In this document: piece by piece, positions 1-7,656 of the stretch
How the letters are laid out: each line of letters opens with the position of its first letter
Position numbering within the stretch: the stretch's first letter is position 1
DNA from: Burkholderia cepacia
Lineage (GTDB): Bacteria > Pseudomonadota > Gammaproteobacteria > Burkholderiales > Burkholderiaceae
Direction of reading: 5' to 3'
Length of the DNA: 64,000 bases
Assembly (NCBI RefSeq): GCF_001718835.1
Contig: NZ_CP013444.1
Location: 3,038,001-3,102,000, forward strand
The notes under the pieces: model-generated
Told to the model about the DNA's origin: nothing
The model's input: only the letters and a program-made list of their open reading frames with translations
The model's database searches: none
Program-made: the position numbers and the translations under genes

Positions 1-388
1 CGCTGCGCTCGCTCGCGGCGTCGAGGCACGCGATGCCGGGCAGGATCGCGCTGATGCGCGCCGCGGTGTGCGCGTCCTGCGCGAAGATCGCGGTGGCCTT
101 GTGCAGCAGGCTGCCGATCTGCTCGTCGGAGAATTCGATCGGCACCGGCAGCAGCACAGCCTTCACGCGGAAGATCGCCAGCATCGTCGCGACCCACGTA
201 TAGCTCGAGCGGGCGGCGATCCCGAACACGAGCCCGCTGCAATCGCCGTACACGTCCTGCAGCGTCGCGGCGATGCGCTCCACGTCGGCGCGCAGTTCCG
301 CGAGCGAATAGTCGCGGCCTTCCATCTCGCGCACGACGATCCGGTCCTGCGCTTCGGCGAAATGACGTTCGAGAAGTGCGCTGATCAT
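1..388 (-). CDS. AMP-binding (adenylate-forming) enzyme, N-terminal part only
   Basis: The gene runs off the left edge, so only about the first 129 residues are visible. They have the look of the N-terminal domain of the ANL superfamily (acyl- or aminoacyl-adenylating ligases): an opening stretch ending in YSLAEL, then a GIAARSSYTWVATMLAIFRV segment typical of the first Rossmann-like subdomain. The catalytic core motifs would lie outside the window, so the substrate cannot be read. Its ATG overlaps the TGA of the preceding oxygenase gene (ATGA), implying one transcript and translational coupling. A ligase coupled to a 2-oxoglutarate oxygenase suggests specialised-metabolite biosynthesis; this is an inference. 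Confidence 0.72.
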   Translation of the reverse strand, partial: MISALLERHFAEAQDRIVVREMEGRDYSLAELRADVERIAATLQDVYGDCSGLVFGIAARSSYTWVATMLAIFRVKAVLLPVPIEFSDEQIGSLLHKATAIFAQDAHTAARISAILPGIACLDAASERS

Positions 389-1311
389 GCAATGGCTCCT
401 TTGCGATAGCTTTGTGCGCCGAAGATCCGGCGGCCCGTATCCGCGAGGCGGCGGCGGCCGTGCATCACGCGGGTGTTGTCGATCACGACGATGTCGCCCT
501 TGTTCCAGAACAGGTCGTACGTGTAGCGCGCGGTCACGTCCTTGATTTCGTCCCACACCTCGAAATCGATGTCGGTGCCGTCTTCCCACGTGATGAGCGG
601 CGGTTCGTAGTTCACGCTCGGGCCGAGCAGCGAATTGCAGAACGCGCGGCGGCCGGAGAAGCAGCTCGTGGTGATCGCATCCGTCACGCGTTCGGACGAC
701 ACGAGGAACTGATCGAGCCGGCGGTAGTGCTGGCCCGGCACGCGCTGGTTGACGACTTCGAGATGCGAGTCGTTCACCTCATGCGCGCTCACCTGCAGCT
801 CGATGCTCAGGAACCGCTGCACGTTCGGCCAGGGAATGCGGCGCGCGTACTTGATCTTGCGCTGCTCGAACAGGCGGCGGGTGGCCGGCGACAGCTCGTG
901 CAGCACGCGCAGGCCGTCGCACATCGTCGTCTCGGAGCCGACGCGCGCCGGCTCGAGGCAGAAGAACCACTGCAGGTCCGGCGTGAACGGCAGGTTGCCG
1001 TTTTCCTGGTGCAGGCCCATCTCGAGGTGGCCCGCGTCGATTTCCGCGGTGTTCTCGGTCGACGCCTTGCGCGCCGGATCGAACGTGACGCGCGCCGAGT
1101 GCTGGCTGACGAAGCGGTTGAAATCCTCGAGCGTGTCCGCGAAGTTGCGGTAGATCACGACGCCCGAGTGGGCAAGATTTTCGTACAACTGATCGGTATC
1201 GACGATATCGATCGCCTTCTGGCCCGGCTCCAGGCTCTCGATCAGTTCGAAGCCGAAACGCGGCAACGGTTTGTGGTGGACCTGCGCGGTGACTACGTCA
1301 ACATCCATCAT
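385..1311 (-). CDS. TauD/TfdA-family Fe(II)/2-oxoglutarate-dependent oxygenase (HXE type)
   Basis: A 308-residue protein of the TauD/TfdA fold (double-stranded beta helix). The iron ligands appear as H101-x-E103 (in GLHQENGN) and a distal H284 (in NTRVMHGRR), followed by arginines able to hold the 2-oxoglutarate carboxylate. HXE instead of HXD is characteristic of clavaminate synthase and asparagine oxygenase relatives, which hydroxylate, desaturate or cyclise amino-acid-like substrates, rather than of taurine dioxygenase. The gene is translationally coupled to the downstream adenylating enzyme. The two probably act on the same acyl or aminoacyl intermediate. Two adjacent Met codons open the reading frame, and either could be the start. 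Confidence 0.85.
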   Translation of the reverse strand: MMDVDVVTAQVHHKPLPRFGFELIESLEPGQKAIDIVDTDQLYENLAHSGVVIYRNFADTLEDFNRFVSQHSARVTFDPARKASTENTAEIDAGHLEMGLHQENGNLPFTPDLQWFFCLEPARVGSETTMCDGLRVLHELSPATRRLFEQRKIKYARRIPWPNVQRFLSIELQVSAHEVNDSHLEVVNQRVPGQHYRRLDQFLVSSERVTDAITTSCFSGRRAFCNSLLGPSVNYEPPLITWEDGTDIDFEVWDEIKDVTARYTYDLFWNKGDIVVIDNTRVMHGRRRLADTGRRIFGAQSYRKGAIA

Positions 1312-1530
1312 GTGTGCCTCTCACTCTCAGTGTGGTTAGTCTTGGTGTGTTCGAGTCCTGGCCTCGTCGAACACCACTCAATTTACCGACACGAAGCGGC
1401 ACGCCGTTTTAAAAATTAAAAGCTGGATGTAATTTTGTTGAGAGATTCGTGAAAAAGCCTGCCGGGTGCTTCCTCACGCGAAAGAATCGGCCGGGCGGCG
1501 CGCCCGACGGCACGCGCCGCCGCGGCCCGT

Positions 1531-2487
1531 TCAGAGCGCGTGCGCCGCGCCGGGTTCGAGCGCGTTCGCGCTCGCGAGATCCTTGAACAGCATCCGCATG
1601 CTGCGGATGTCGTGGTTCTTTTCCATCTGGGTCGCCCAGATCACGTCGAGCGTGAAGGTCGGAAAGCCGAGCGGCACGTCGCAGATCTGCACCGAAGGCG
1701 GGATCGACAGGTACGGAATCAGCCGTTGCGGCAGCGTCAGCACGACCGGCAGCCGCGAGACGATGTTCAGGCAGGCCTGATACGTGTTCGCCCGCGCGAC
1801 GATGTTGCGCGAGCGCCCGAGCTTCTCGAGCCAGCCGTCGATCATGTTGCGCTCGGAGATCCACGGCGTCGGGAACACGTGATGCATGTCGCAGAACTCG
1901 TCGAGCGTCACGCGCGTCGTCGGCGCGAGCTTGCGCGATGCGGTCAGGCACACGAACGTGTCGGACAGCACCGATTCCCATTGCAGGTCCGGATGCAGCC
2001 GGTGATAGCCGGGGCCGAAGCCGGTCGCGAAATCGATCTCGCCGGCGAGCAGCCGCTCGACCGGCAATTCGCGGCCGAGCCGCTCGACGATCAGCGACGT
2101 CTCGCGGCCGCGCTTCATGAACGATTCGAGCACGCCCGGCAGCAGCAGCAGCTCGAAATACTCGGGCGCGCACACGCGGATCACGCGGTGCGCGGCCGCG
2201 GCGACCTGGTCGTCGTCCATGTCCGCGCAATGGTTGACCGCATCGATCACGTTGCGCAGATACGGCTCGATCACCTCGGCTTTCGGCGTCGCCACGAGGC
2301 TGCCGTGATCGACGTCGAACAGCACGTCGTGAAAGCAGTTGCGCAGCCGCTTCAGGCAATAGCTGACGGTCGGCTGGCTGATGCTCAGCACCTCGGCGGT
2401 GCGGCGCGCGCTCTTGTGTTCGTACAGGCACAGAAACACCATCACGTCCTGCAAGTCGAGTTGGCGCAATACGTTGTTGTTGAGCAC
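1531..2487 (-). CDS. LysR-family transcriptional regulator
   Basis: 318 residues. The N-terminal winged helix-turn-helix is clear (residues about 11-70, with SARRTAEVLSISQPTVSYCL as recognition region), followed by a LysR effector-binding domain. It lies on the same strand upstream of the oxygenase gene, separated by a 219-bp AT-richer intergenic region that probably holds the promoter of the biosynthetic operon. It is therefore the likely regulator of that operon. A LysR gene beside a biosynthetic locus recalls ShvR and the afc antifungal locus of the B. cepacia complex, but identity cannot be shown from this window. Confidence 0.88.
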   Translation of the reverse strand: MLNNNVLRQLDLQDVMVFLCLYEHKSARRTAEVLSISQPTVSYCLKRLRNCFHDVLFDVDHGSLVATPKAEVIEPYLRNVIDAVNHCADMDDDQVAAAAHRVIRVCAPEYFELLLLPGVLESFMKRGRETSLIVERLGRELPVERLLAGEIDFATGFGPGYHRLHPDLQWESVLSDTFVCLTASRKLAPTTRVTLDEFCDMHHVFPTPWISERNMIDGWLEKLGRSRNIVARANTYQACLNIVSRLPVVLTLPQRLIPYLSIPPSVQICDVPLGFPTFTLDVIWATQMEKNHDIRSMRMLFKDLASANALEPGAAHAL

Positions 2488-2589
2488 GATATGTCCTGGT
2501 CGTTTTTCGTTGTGTTTGTGATGCGTGCGGGCCCTCTCAAGCCCGGACGGCTCGGCGCGCGGTCCATGCGCGCCGGCCGCGTTGCGCGC

Positions 2590-3132
2590 CTAGCCGGCGC
2601 CGTCGTCCGGCGCCAGCGCCTCGCCCGGCAGCGCGAGCAAGGCGGTCTTCAGCAGCGCGGCGAGCGCCGCGCGCTCGTCGCGGGCCAGTCCGCCGAGCAG
2701 CAGGTCCTGCGTCTCGACGTGCACCGCGACCGCCCGGTCGATCAGCGCGAGCCCGTCCGGCGTGAGCCGCACCGCGAGCCCCCGGCCGTCGTGCGGGTTC
2801 GGCACGCGCTCGACGAAGCCCGCCTGTTCGAGCCGCATCAGCCGGTTGGTGATTGCGCCCGACGTGATCATCAATGAGCGGTACAGTTGCGTCGGCGACA
2901 ATTCATACGGCTTTCCCGCGCGCCGCAGCGTCGCGAGCACGTCGAACTCCCCTTCCTTGAAACCGAACGGCGACAACGCCTCGGCGCGCGCCTTTTCACA
3001 GTGCTTCGCCAGCCGCGCCAGCCGGCCGAAGATCTCCATCGACGTCACGTCGAGCCCGGGCCGCTCGTCGCGCCATTGCGCGACGACCCGGTCGACGTGA
3101 TCGACGCGATCGCTGGATGCCTGAGCGCTCAT
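2590..3132 (-). CDS. MarR-family transcriptional regulator
   Basis: A 180-residue MarR-type winged-helix dimer: LKPF-like opening (LSPFGFKEGEFDVLATLRRAG), recognition helix around ITSGAITNRLMRLEQAGFV and the wing motif PNPHDGRGLAVRLT. The frame is open further upstream, but the ATG at 3132 (MSAQ) has a good ribosome-binding site (CGAGGAT) and fits family length, so it is chosen as start. The gene is divergent from an alpha/beta hydrolase with a palindromic AT-rich site between them. That is the usual layout for a MarR repressor controlling itself and a neighbouring enzyme. Confidence 0.9.
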   Translation of the reverse strand: MSAQASSDRVDHVDRVVAQWRDERPGLDVTSMEIFGRLARLAKHCEKARAEALSPFGFKEGEFDVLATLRRAGKPYELSPTQLYRSLMITSGAITNRLMRLEQAGFVERVPNPHDGRGLAVRLTPDGLALIDRAVAVHVETQDLLLGGLARDERAALAALLKTALLALPGEALAPDDGAG

Positions 3133-3181
3133 GAATATCCTCGCATCTGAAGAGGTCATCAAACCCCGCTTGTCATGAATA

Positions 3182-3199
3182 TATCTCAATATTAAGATA
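3182..3199. promoter_or_regulatory. Probable MarR operator
   Basis: The 18-bp inverted repeat TATCTCAATATTAAGATA has one mismatched base pair in an otherwise complete dyad. It sits midway between the divergent MarR gene (start 3132) and the hydrolase gene (start 3237). TATCTT/AAGATA arms are common in MarR operators. The AT-rich core could overlap a -10 box of either promoter. Confidence 0.6.
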
Positions 3200-3236
3200 A
3201 CCACGAGAGCGCACGTGGGCGCGCAACGGAGCACAC

Positions 3237-4085
3237 ATGGCAAAACTATCATTCAAAGACCACGATCTCTATTACGCGGACATCGGCAGCGGCCTGCCGA
3301 TCATGCTGATTCACGATCTGGGCAGCTGCGGACTCGCCTGGGCACGCCAGGTGCCGTTCCTGCGTCACGCGGGATATCGCGTGATCGTGCCGGACCTGCC
3401 CGGTCACGGCGCGTCGTCGTACCCGTCGCGCACGCTCGCGATGGGCGAGCTCGCCGCCGACCTGGAGGGCCTGCTCGATCATCTCGGTCTCGACAGCGCG
3501 GCGCTCGTCGGCCTGTCGCTCGGCGGCGCGATTGCGCTGACGGTCGCGATCGACGCGCCGTCGCGCGTCGGCAAGCTGGTGGTGTGCAACGGCTGTTCGA
3601 ACCTGGTCGCCGACGACCACATGCGCCGCGTCGCGCAATGGAAAGCGGGATTCCAGCGTGGCGACGGCCCGGTGCGCTGGTTCGAGGAGATGTGGCCGTC
3701 GCTGGTCAGCGCGGAATTCGCGCAGTCGGAGCGAGGGGAAATTGCGTATCAGATCGGTCATGCGCGCGCTGCCGCGACCGACGCGGCGCATCTCGCACGC
3801 ATATGCGACAGCATTGCGAGCTACGACGTGCGGCGCCGCCTGAATCTCGTGCGCAGCGAAACGCTGGTGCTGCACAGCGAGGACGACGGCGTGTATCCGC
3901 CGGTCGAAGGCCGGCGTCTCGCGGCGATGATCCCGGGCGCGCAGTTCGGTTCGCTGCCGGGCAGCGGCCACCATCCGAATCTCGATCGCGCCGACACGTT
4001 CAACTGGACGCTATTGCACTTCCTGTCCGGTCACGATCCCGCGTTCGCCGCGCGCGCCGAGCCGCCGGGCCTGCCGTTTCAGTAG
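3237..4085 (+). CDS. Alpha/beta-fold hydrolase
   Basis: 282 residues with the canonical alpha/beta hydrolase plan: HDLG oxyanion region near residue 26, DLPGHG near 53, nucleophile elbow GLSLGG with Ser94, and a C-terminal His in SGHHPNL near residue 245. The overall look is that of 3-oxoadipate enol-lactonase-like and related carboxylic ester hydrolases; the substrate is not evident. It is divergent from and probably repressed by the adjacent MarR protein, suggesting induction by an aromatic or phenolic ligand (inference from the regulator family). Confidence 0.85.
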   Translation: MAKLSFKDHDLYYADIGSGLPIMLIHDLGSCGLAWARQVPFLRHAGYRVIVPDLPGHGASSYPSRTLAMGELAADLEGLLDHLGLDSAALVGLSLGGAIALTVAIDAPSRVGKLVVCNGCSNLVADDHMRRVAQWKAGFQRGDGPVRWFEEMWPSLVSAEFAQSERGEIAYQIGHARAAATDAAHLARICDSIASYDVRRRLNLVRSETLVLHSEDDGVYPPVEGRRLAAMIPGAQFGSLPGSGHHPNLDRADTFNWTLLHFLSGHDPAFAARAEPPGLPFQ

Positions 4086-4101
4086 GCGGCCGGGCGCGCG
4101 T

Positions 4102-4542
4102 TCAGCGCAGGCCCGAACCGTACGACGAAGCGGGCCGGCGCACGCCGTCGATGCTCGCGCCGCCGGCGCCGGTGACGAACAGCAGCAGGAAACCGCCGGC
4201 GATCGCGACGTTCTTCCAGAAGTGAATCACCATGTCGTGCTGGACGGCGGCGCTCGTCGCGTCCCAGAAATTGTGCCCGACCATCGCGGTCGCGATCGTG
4301 TAGACCGCCATCAGCAACGCGAGCGGCCGTACCTTGTAGCCGACGATCAGCAGCAGGCCGCCCAGCCCCTCGATCGCGACGACGACCGGCGCGACATAGG
4401 TCGGAAACGGCACGTTCAGGCCGCGCAGGTAGCTGACCAGGTCGCCGTAGCCGAGCAGCTTCATGATGCCGCCCCACAAGAACAACGCCGCCAGCGCCAG
4501 GCGTGCGAAAAAAATGACGCCGGAATCGACGGTACGCGTCAT
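4102..4542 (-). CDS. DoxX-family membrane protein
   Basis: A 146-residue protein with four hydrophobic segments: FFARLALAALFLWGGIMKLLG, APVVVAIEGLGGLLLIVGY, ALLMAVYTIATAMV and IAGGFLLLFVTGAGGASID. This is the DoxX/SURF4-like arrangement, including the early GxxKLxG loop and the terminal GAGxxSxD. DoxX proteins are small inner-membrane proteins linked to redox or thiosulfate metabolism and stress; the exact role is unknown here. The start at 4542 follows GAGGAGAGAGGC; longer frames upstream lack such a site. It is convergent with the hydrolase, only 16 bp away. Confidence 0.85.
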   Translation of the reverse strand: MTRTVDSGVIFFARLALAALFLWGGIMKLLGYGDLVSYLRGLNVPFPTYVAPVVVAIEGLGGLLLIVGYKVRPLALLMAVYTIATAMVGHNFWDATSAAVQHDMVIHFWKNVAIAGGFLLLFVTGAGGASIDGVRRPASSYGSGLR

Positions 4543-4634
4543 GCCTCTCTCCTCGTTACAGTTCGGCCTGCCGAGCGGGTCGCGGCCCGGCAAATGGGCC
4601 AGCATAGAGGGTCTTTTCGCCGCGTCCAAGAAAA

Positions 4635-4659
4635 AGGTTGTAGCAAAACGTTGCAACCT
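4635..4659. promoter_or_regulatory. Inverted repeat upstream of the doxX-like gene
   Basis: Arms AGGTTGTA and TGCAACCT (one mismatch) are separated by 9 bp, about 93 bp upstream of the doxX-like start. The position suits an operator, possibly for a TetR- or HxlR-type repressor encoded elsewhere. No regulator gene adjoins it. Confidence 0.35.
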
Positions 4660-4720
4660 CTTTCAATCCCGACGAACCTGCCGAAAATTCATCAGCAGAT
4701 TCATGGTCTTACCATGCCCG

Positions 4721-5092
4721 CTACCGGCTGTTGACCGTCAGCGCTTCAATATCAGTGGTATCCCAACGTCCTCGACGCATCGCCTCGGCCAACATCCCAA
4801 GCGTCAGCGGGACGAGGTCCGCGTCTCGATGCTTCTTCGAGAACAGCCCGAGAACCAGCTTGATTACGTCGAGACTGTCGGGACCGAAGTACCGACTGTA
4901 CGGAAAGCCTTGGGCCTCGACGCAGAATGTCTCGGCCCATTTGTCGACGAACTCGACGGCATCAAGGCCCGTCAAGTGCAAGTCCTCTTCGAGTCTGCTG
5001 TCCGGCGTCAACTTCAACGGACCACCGAAGATCGGCTTGCCCAGTTCTTCCCGGGCAAAGGCTTCAAGTTGATCCCAAATCGCATCCGCCAT
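4721..5092 (-). CDS. DUF1493-family protein
   Basis: A 123-residue protein resembling DUF1493: an N-terminal DQLEAFAREELG helix, then LEEDLHLTGLDAVEFVDKWAETF, a pattern reminiscent of acyl-carrier-like helical bundles although no phosphopantetheine Ser is obvious. Function is unknown. Its ATG overlaps a TAA of an upstream frame (TAATG), so it was once the second gene of a coupled pair; the upstream partner is now only a fragment. The DNA is visibly AT-richer than its neighbours. Confidence 0.75.
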   Translation of the reverse strand: MADAIWDQLEAFAREELGKPIFGGPLKLTPDSRLEEDLHLTGLDAVEFVDKWAETFCVEAQGFPYSRYFGPDSLDVIKLVLGLFSKKHRDADLVPLTLGMLAEAMRRGRWDTTDIEALTVNSR

Positions 5093-5204
5093 TACAGCAC
5101 CCGATCTTCAGGTTTCACGATCCGGTTGTACGATGCCACCGTGTTTCGCATGATGAGGACAACATCTACCAATGCGATGCGGAGACCGCCAACCTCACAA
5201 ATGT
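5092..5204 (-). pseudogene. 3' remnant of the gene formerly preceding the DUF1493 gene
   Basis: A frame ending in TAA directly at the DUF1493 start encodes ICEVGGLRIALVDVVLIMRN and continues to VKPEDRVL. It is AT-rich like the DUF1493 gene but is cut off by the end of the FucU gene, leaving about 37 codons with no ribosome-binding site upstream. I interpret it as the C-terminal end of a truncated partner gene. A 19-residue ORF from the internal ATG cannot be excluded. Confidence 0.35.
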
Positions 5205-5660
5205 TTAGCCCGCGTCGCTCAACAACACGCCTTTCTTGAAGATGAAGCATCCATAGCCGCGCAGTTCGCCGGTGACGATCACCGCGTACGCCTGCTGCGC
5301 GCGCTCGTAGAACGCGAAACGGTCGATGCCCGCGAGCGGCACCGCGCGCCCTTCCGCGCGGTCGATCTCGGCCTGCACCTCGCGCTGCACGGGCGGCACC
5401 GCGGCTGCGTCGCCGACGACTTCCATCCGCCATGCGGGCGTGTCGACGAACGTGTCGAGCGGCAGCACGGACAGCACCGCGCGCACGACGCGCGCCGAAT
5501 CGGCGCCGTCGATCCGCAACGCGCGGCCGACCACCGTGTGCTCCGCGACGGATTCCGCCGGGAAATTCGCGTCGCAGATCGCGATTTCGTCACCGTGCCC
5601 CATCGCGCGCAGCGTGTGCAGGATGTCGGCGTGCAGCAGCGGGTCGAGATTCTTCAGCAT
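5205..5660 (-). CDS. RbsD/FucU-family sugar mutarotase
   Basis: 151 residues matching the FucU/RbsD fold throughout: opening MLKNLDPLLHADILHTLRAM, catalytic-type His22 in GHGDE, Asp30 in CDANFP, and the C-terminal RGYGCFIFKKG. Family members interconvert sugar anomers (L-fucose for FucU, D-ribose pyran/furan for RbsD). The length and the ADILHTLRAMGHGD opening favour the fucose-type subgroup. No sugar transporter or kinase adjoins it; the neighbour to the right belongs to the galactarate pathway. Confidence 0.85.
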   Translation of the reverse strand: MLKNLDPLLHADILHTLRAMGHGDEIAICDANFPAESVAEHTVVGRALRIDGADSARVVRAVLSVLPLDTFVDTPAWRMEVVGDAAAVPPVQREVQAEIDRAEGRAVPLAGIDRFAFYERAQQAYAVIVTGELRGYGCFIFKKGVLLSDAG

Positions 5661-5817
5661 GTCGGCTAGTCTCCGGGATCAGGAACGAATCGCATAACGT
5701 TACCCGATCCCGGCAGCCGTTGCGCTCGGCTCACGACGTTCACGAGGCTCACGGCGCGCCGGCGGTCGGCAACGTTCAAGGCAAGCAGGCTTCGCGCATC
5801 GCGCGCGCCCCAAACGA

Positions 5818-5844
5818 ATGCGGGCGCCGCGAAGGCGCCCGCAT
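5818..5844 (-). terminator. Probable terminator of garD
   Basis: A perfect 11-bp stem (ATGCGGGCGCC / GGCGCCCGCAT) with a 5-nt loop lies 28 bp beyond the garD stop. Read on the minus strand it is followed by TTCGTTTG. The region 5661-5872 holds no other gene. Confidence 0.6.
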
Positions 5845-5872
5845 GCCGATCGACCGTCCGATCGCCCGCGCG

Positions 5873-7426
5873 TCAGGTCACCGGCGCCGGATTGAACAGC
5901 GTCAGCGCATTCGCGAGCTTCCATTGCTCGGCCCACGTGCGGCGCTTGCCGCTCGCGACGTCGAGCATCAGCCGGAACAGTTCCCAGCCGGTGTCCTCGA
6001 TCGTCGCCGCGCCGGTCGCGATCCGCCCCGCGTCGAGATCCATCAGGTCATGCCAGCGGCGCGCGAGATCGCTGCGCGTCGCGACCTTGATCACCGGCAC
6101 CTGCGCGAGGCCGTACGGCGTGCCGCGGCCGGTCGTGAAAACGTGCAGGTTCATCCCGGCCGCGAGTTGCAGCGTGCCGCAGATGAAGTCGCTCGCGGGC
6201 GTCGCCGCGTACAGCAACCCCTTCTGCTTCGCACGATCGCCGGGACGCACGACGCCGGCGATCGGCGCGCTGCCCGACTTCACGATCGAGCCCATCGCCT
6301 TCTCGACGATGTTCGACAGGCCGCCCTTCTTGTTGCCGGGCGTCGTGTTCGCACTGCGGTCGACGCGGCCGCGCTGCAGGTAACGGTCGTACCAGTCCAT
6401 CTCGCGGATGATCTCGCGCGCAACGTCCTCGTTCGCCGCACGCGACGTGAGCTGCGCGACGCCATCGCGCACTTCCGTCACCTCGGAGAACATGATCGTC
6501 GCGCCCGCGCGCACCAGCAGGTCGGCCGCGAAGCCGACGGCCGGATTCGCGGTGAGCCCCGAGAACGCGTCGCTGCCGCCGCACTGCACGCCGACGACGA
6601 GATCCGACGCGGGACACGTCTCGCGGCGGCGGCGGTTCAGCCGCTCGAGATGCGATTCGGCCATCTTCATGATCGAGTCGATCATCGAGTTGAAGCCAAC
6701 GTGCGCGGCGTCCTGCAGGCACACGACGCCGCCGTTGTCGCCAGCGCCGTCGGCCGCCACCGGAATCGCGCCCGGTGGCAGCAGGCGCTCGGGCTGCAGC
6801 TTCTCGCAACCGAGGCTCACGGTCATCACCTCGCCGCCGAAGTTCGGATTCAGGCTGATGTTGCGCAGCGTGCGGATCGGGATGTCGGCGTCGGGCGCGT
6901 CGATCGCGACGCCGCAGCCGTACGTGTGCTCGAGCCCGACCACGTCGTCGACGTTCGGGTAGCGCGGCAGCAGCTCGGCCTTGATCCGCCGCACCGCATG
7001 CTCGACGACGCCCGACACGCACTGCACGGTCGTCGTGATCGCGAGGATGTTGCGCGTGCCGACCGAGCCGTCGGCGTTGCGGAAGCCCTCGAACGTATAA
7101 CCTTCGAGCGGCGGCAGCGGCGGCGCGGCACGCGTCGCGAGCGGCAGGTCGTCCAGCCCCGGCGGCTCGGGCATGCGCATCGTGCGCTCGTTGACCCAGC
7201 TGCCGCGTCGCAGCTCGGCCAGCGCATAACCGATCACCACGTTGTAGCGGACGATCGGGTCGCCGGCCGCGAGATCGACCAGCGCGACCTTGTGCCCCTG
7301 CGGCACGCCTTCGCGCAGCGTCAGCCCGTCGGCGAACGTCGCGCCCTCGGGCAGGCCGCCGTCGTTGACGACGATCGCGACGTTGTCGTCCGGATGCACA
7401 CGGATGTAGAGCGGGGAAGCAGTCAT
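5873..7426 (-). CDS. garD: Galactarate dehydratase
   Basis: 517 residues, close to the usual GarD length. It has the N-terminal SAF domain (IRVHPDDNVAIVVNDGGLPEG) and the UxaA-family catalytic region with SVGTRNILAI, TYGCGVAID and VGVQCGGSDAFSGLTANPA. It converts galactarate to 5-dehydro-4-deoxy-D-glucarate (Fe(II)-dependent in the family). Altronate dehydratase is the alternative, but the divergent neighbour is kdgD, the next enzyme for galactarate or glucarate, so GarD is favoured. The 230-bp intergenic region to kdgD carries operator-like repeats. Confidence 0.9.
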   Translation of the reverse strand: MTASPLYIRVHPDDNVAIVVNDGGLPEGATFADGLTLREGVPQGHKVALVDLAAGDPIVRYNVVIGYALAELRRGSWVNERTMRMPEPPGLDDLPLATRAAPPLPPLEGYTFEGFRNADGSVGTRNILAITTTVQCVSGVVEHAVRRIKAELLPRYPNVDDVVGLEHTYGCGVAIDAPDADIPIRTLRNISLNPNFGGEVMTVSLGCEKLQPERLLPPGAIPVAADGAGDNGGVVCLQDAAHVGFNSMIDSIMKMAESHLERLNRRRRETCPASDLVVGVQCGGSDAFSGLTANPAVGFAADLLVRAGATIMFSEVTEVRDGVAQLTSRAANEDVAREIIREMDWYDRYLQRGRVDRSANTTPGNKKGGLSNIVEKAMGSIVKSGSAPIAGVVRPGDRAKQKGLLYAATPASDFICGTLQLAAGMNLHVFTTGRGTPYGLAQVPVIKVATRSDLARRWHDLMDLDAGRIATGAATIEDTGWELFRLMLDVASGKRRTWAEQWKLANALTLFNPAPVT

Positions 7427-7464
7427 CGGAATTCCTGGAGGCCACCGGACAAATCGTTAGTCAT

Positions 7465-7474
7465 CATATGACAT
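7465..7474. promoter_or_regulatory. Candidate operator half in front of garD
   Basis: CATATGACAT (reverse complement ATGTCATATG) lies about 40 bp upstream of the garD start. The same ATGTCAT core occurs before kdgD and before the MFS carrier at 17.3 kb, suggesting one regulator for all three transcripts. Confidence 0.4.
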
Positions 7475-7566
7475 TGAACACCACCGGAGCATCGTACGTA
7501 AACCCTTATCCGGAAAGACCCTATCACCATGACGACAGCAAACCGCTTGCACCCTCTCTTCCCGTT

Positions 7567-7586
7567 GTTGTACGATGACATACAAC
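7567..7586. promoter_or_regulatory. Candidate operator in front of kdgD
   Basis: The dyad GTTGTA-N8-TACAAC lies about 70 bp upstream of kdgD and contains the ATGTCAT core on its minus strand. A GTACGATG octamer within it recurs inverted near 7490. The look is that of a GntR/FadR-type operator, but the regulator is not in the window. Confidence 0.45.
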
Positions 7587-7656
7587 GACATCGCCAATGT
7601 GGCTCGTATGCCGTTCCCGACGAACCCAGCACTCGCGCTAGACGGACGACCCAACC

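Noticed and set aside
412..1419. Long plus-strand frame opposite the oxygenase gene (335 codons)
   Set aside because: Antisense shadow of a gene with clear oxygenase motifs; Arg/Ala/His-rich translation typical of GC-rich antisense frames.
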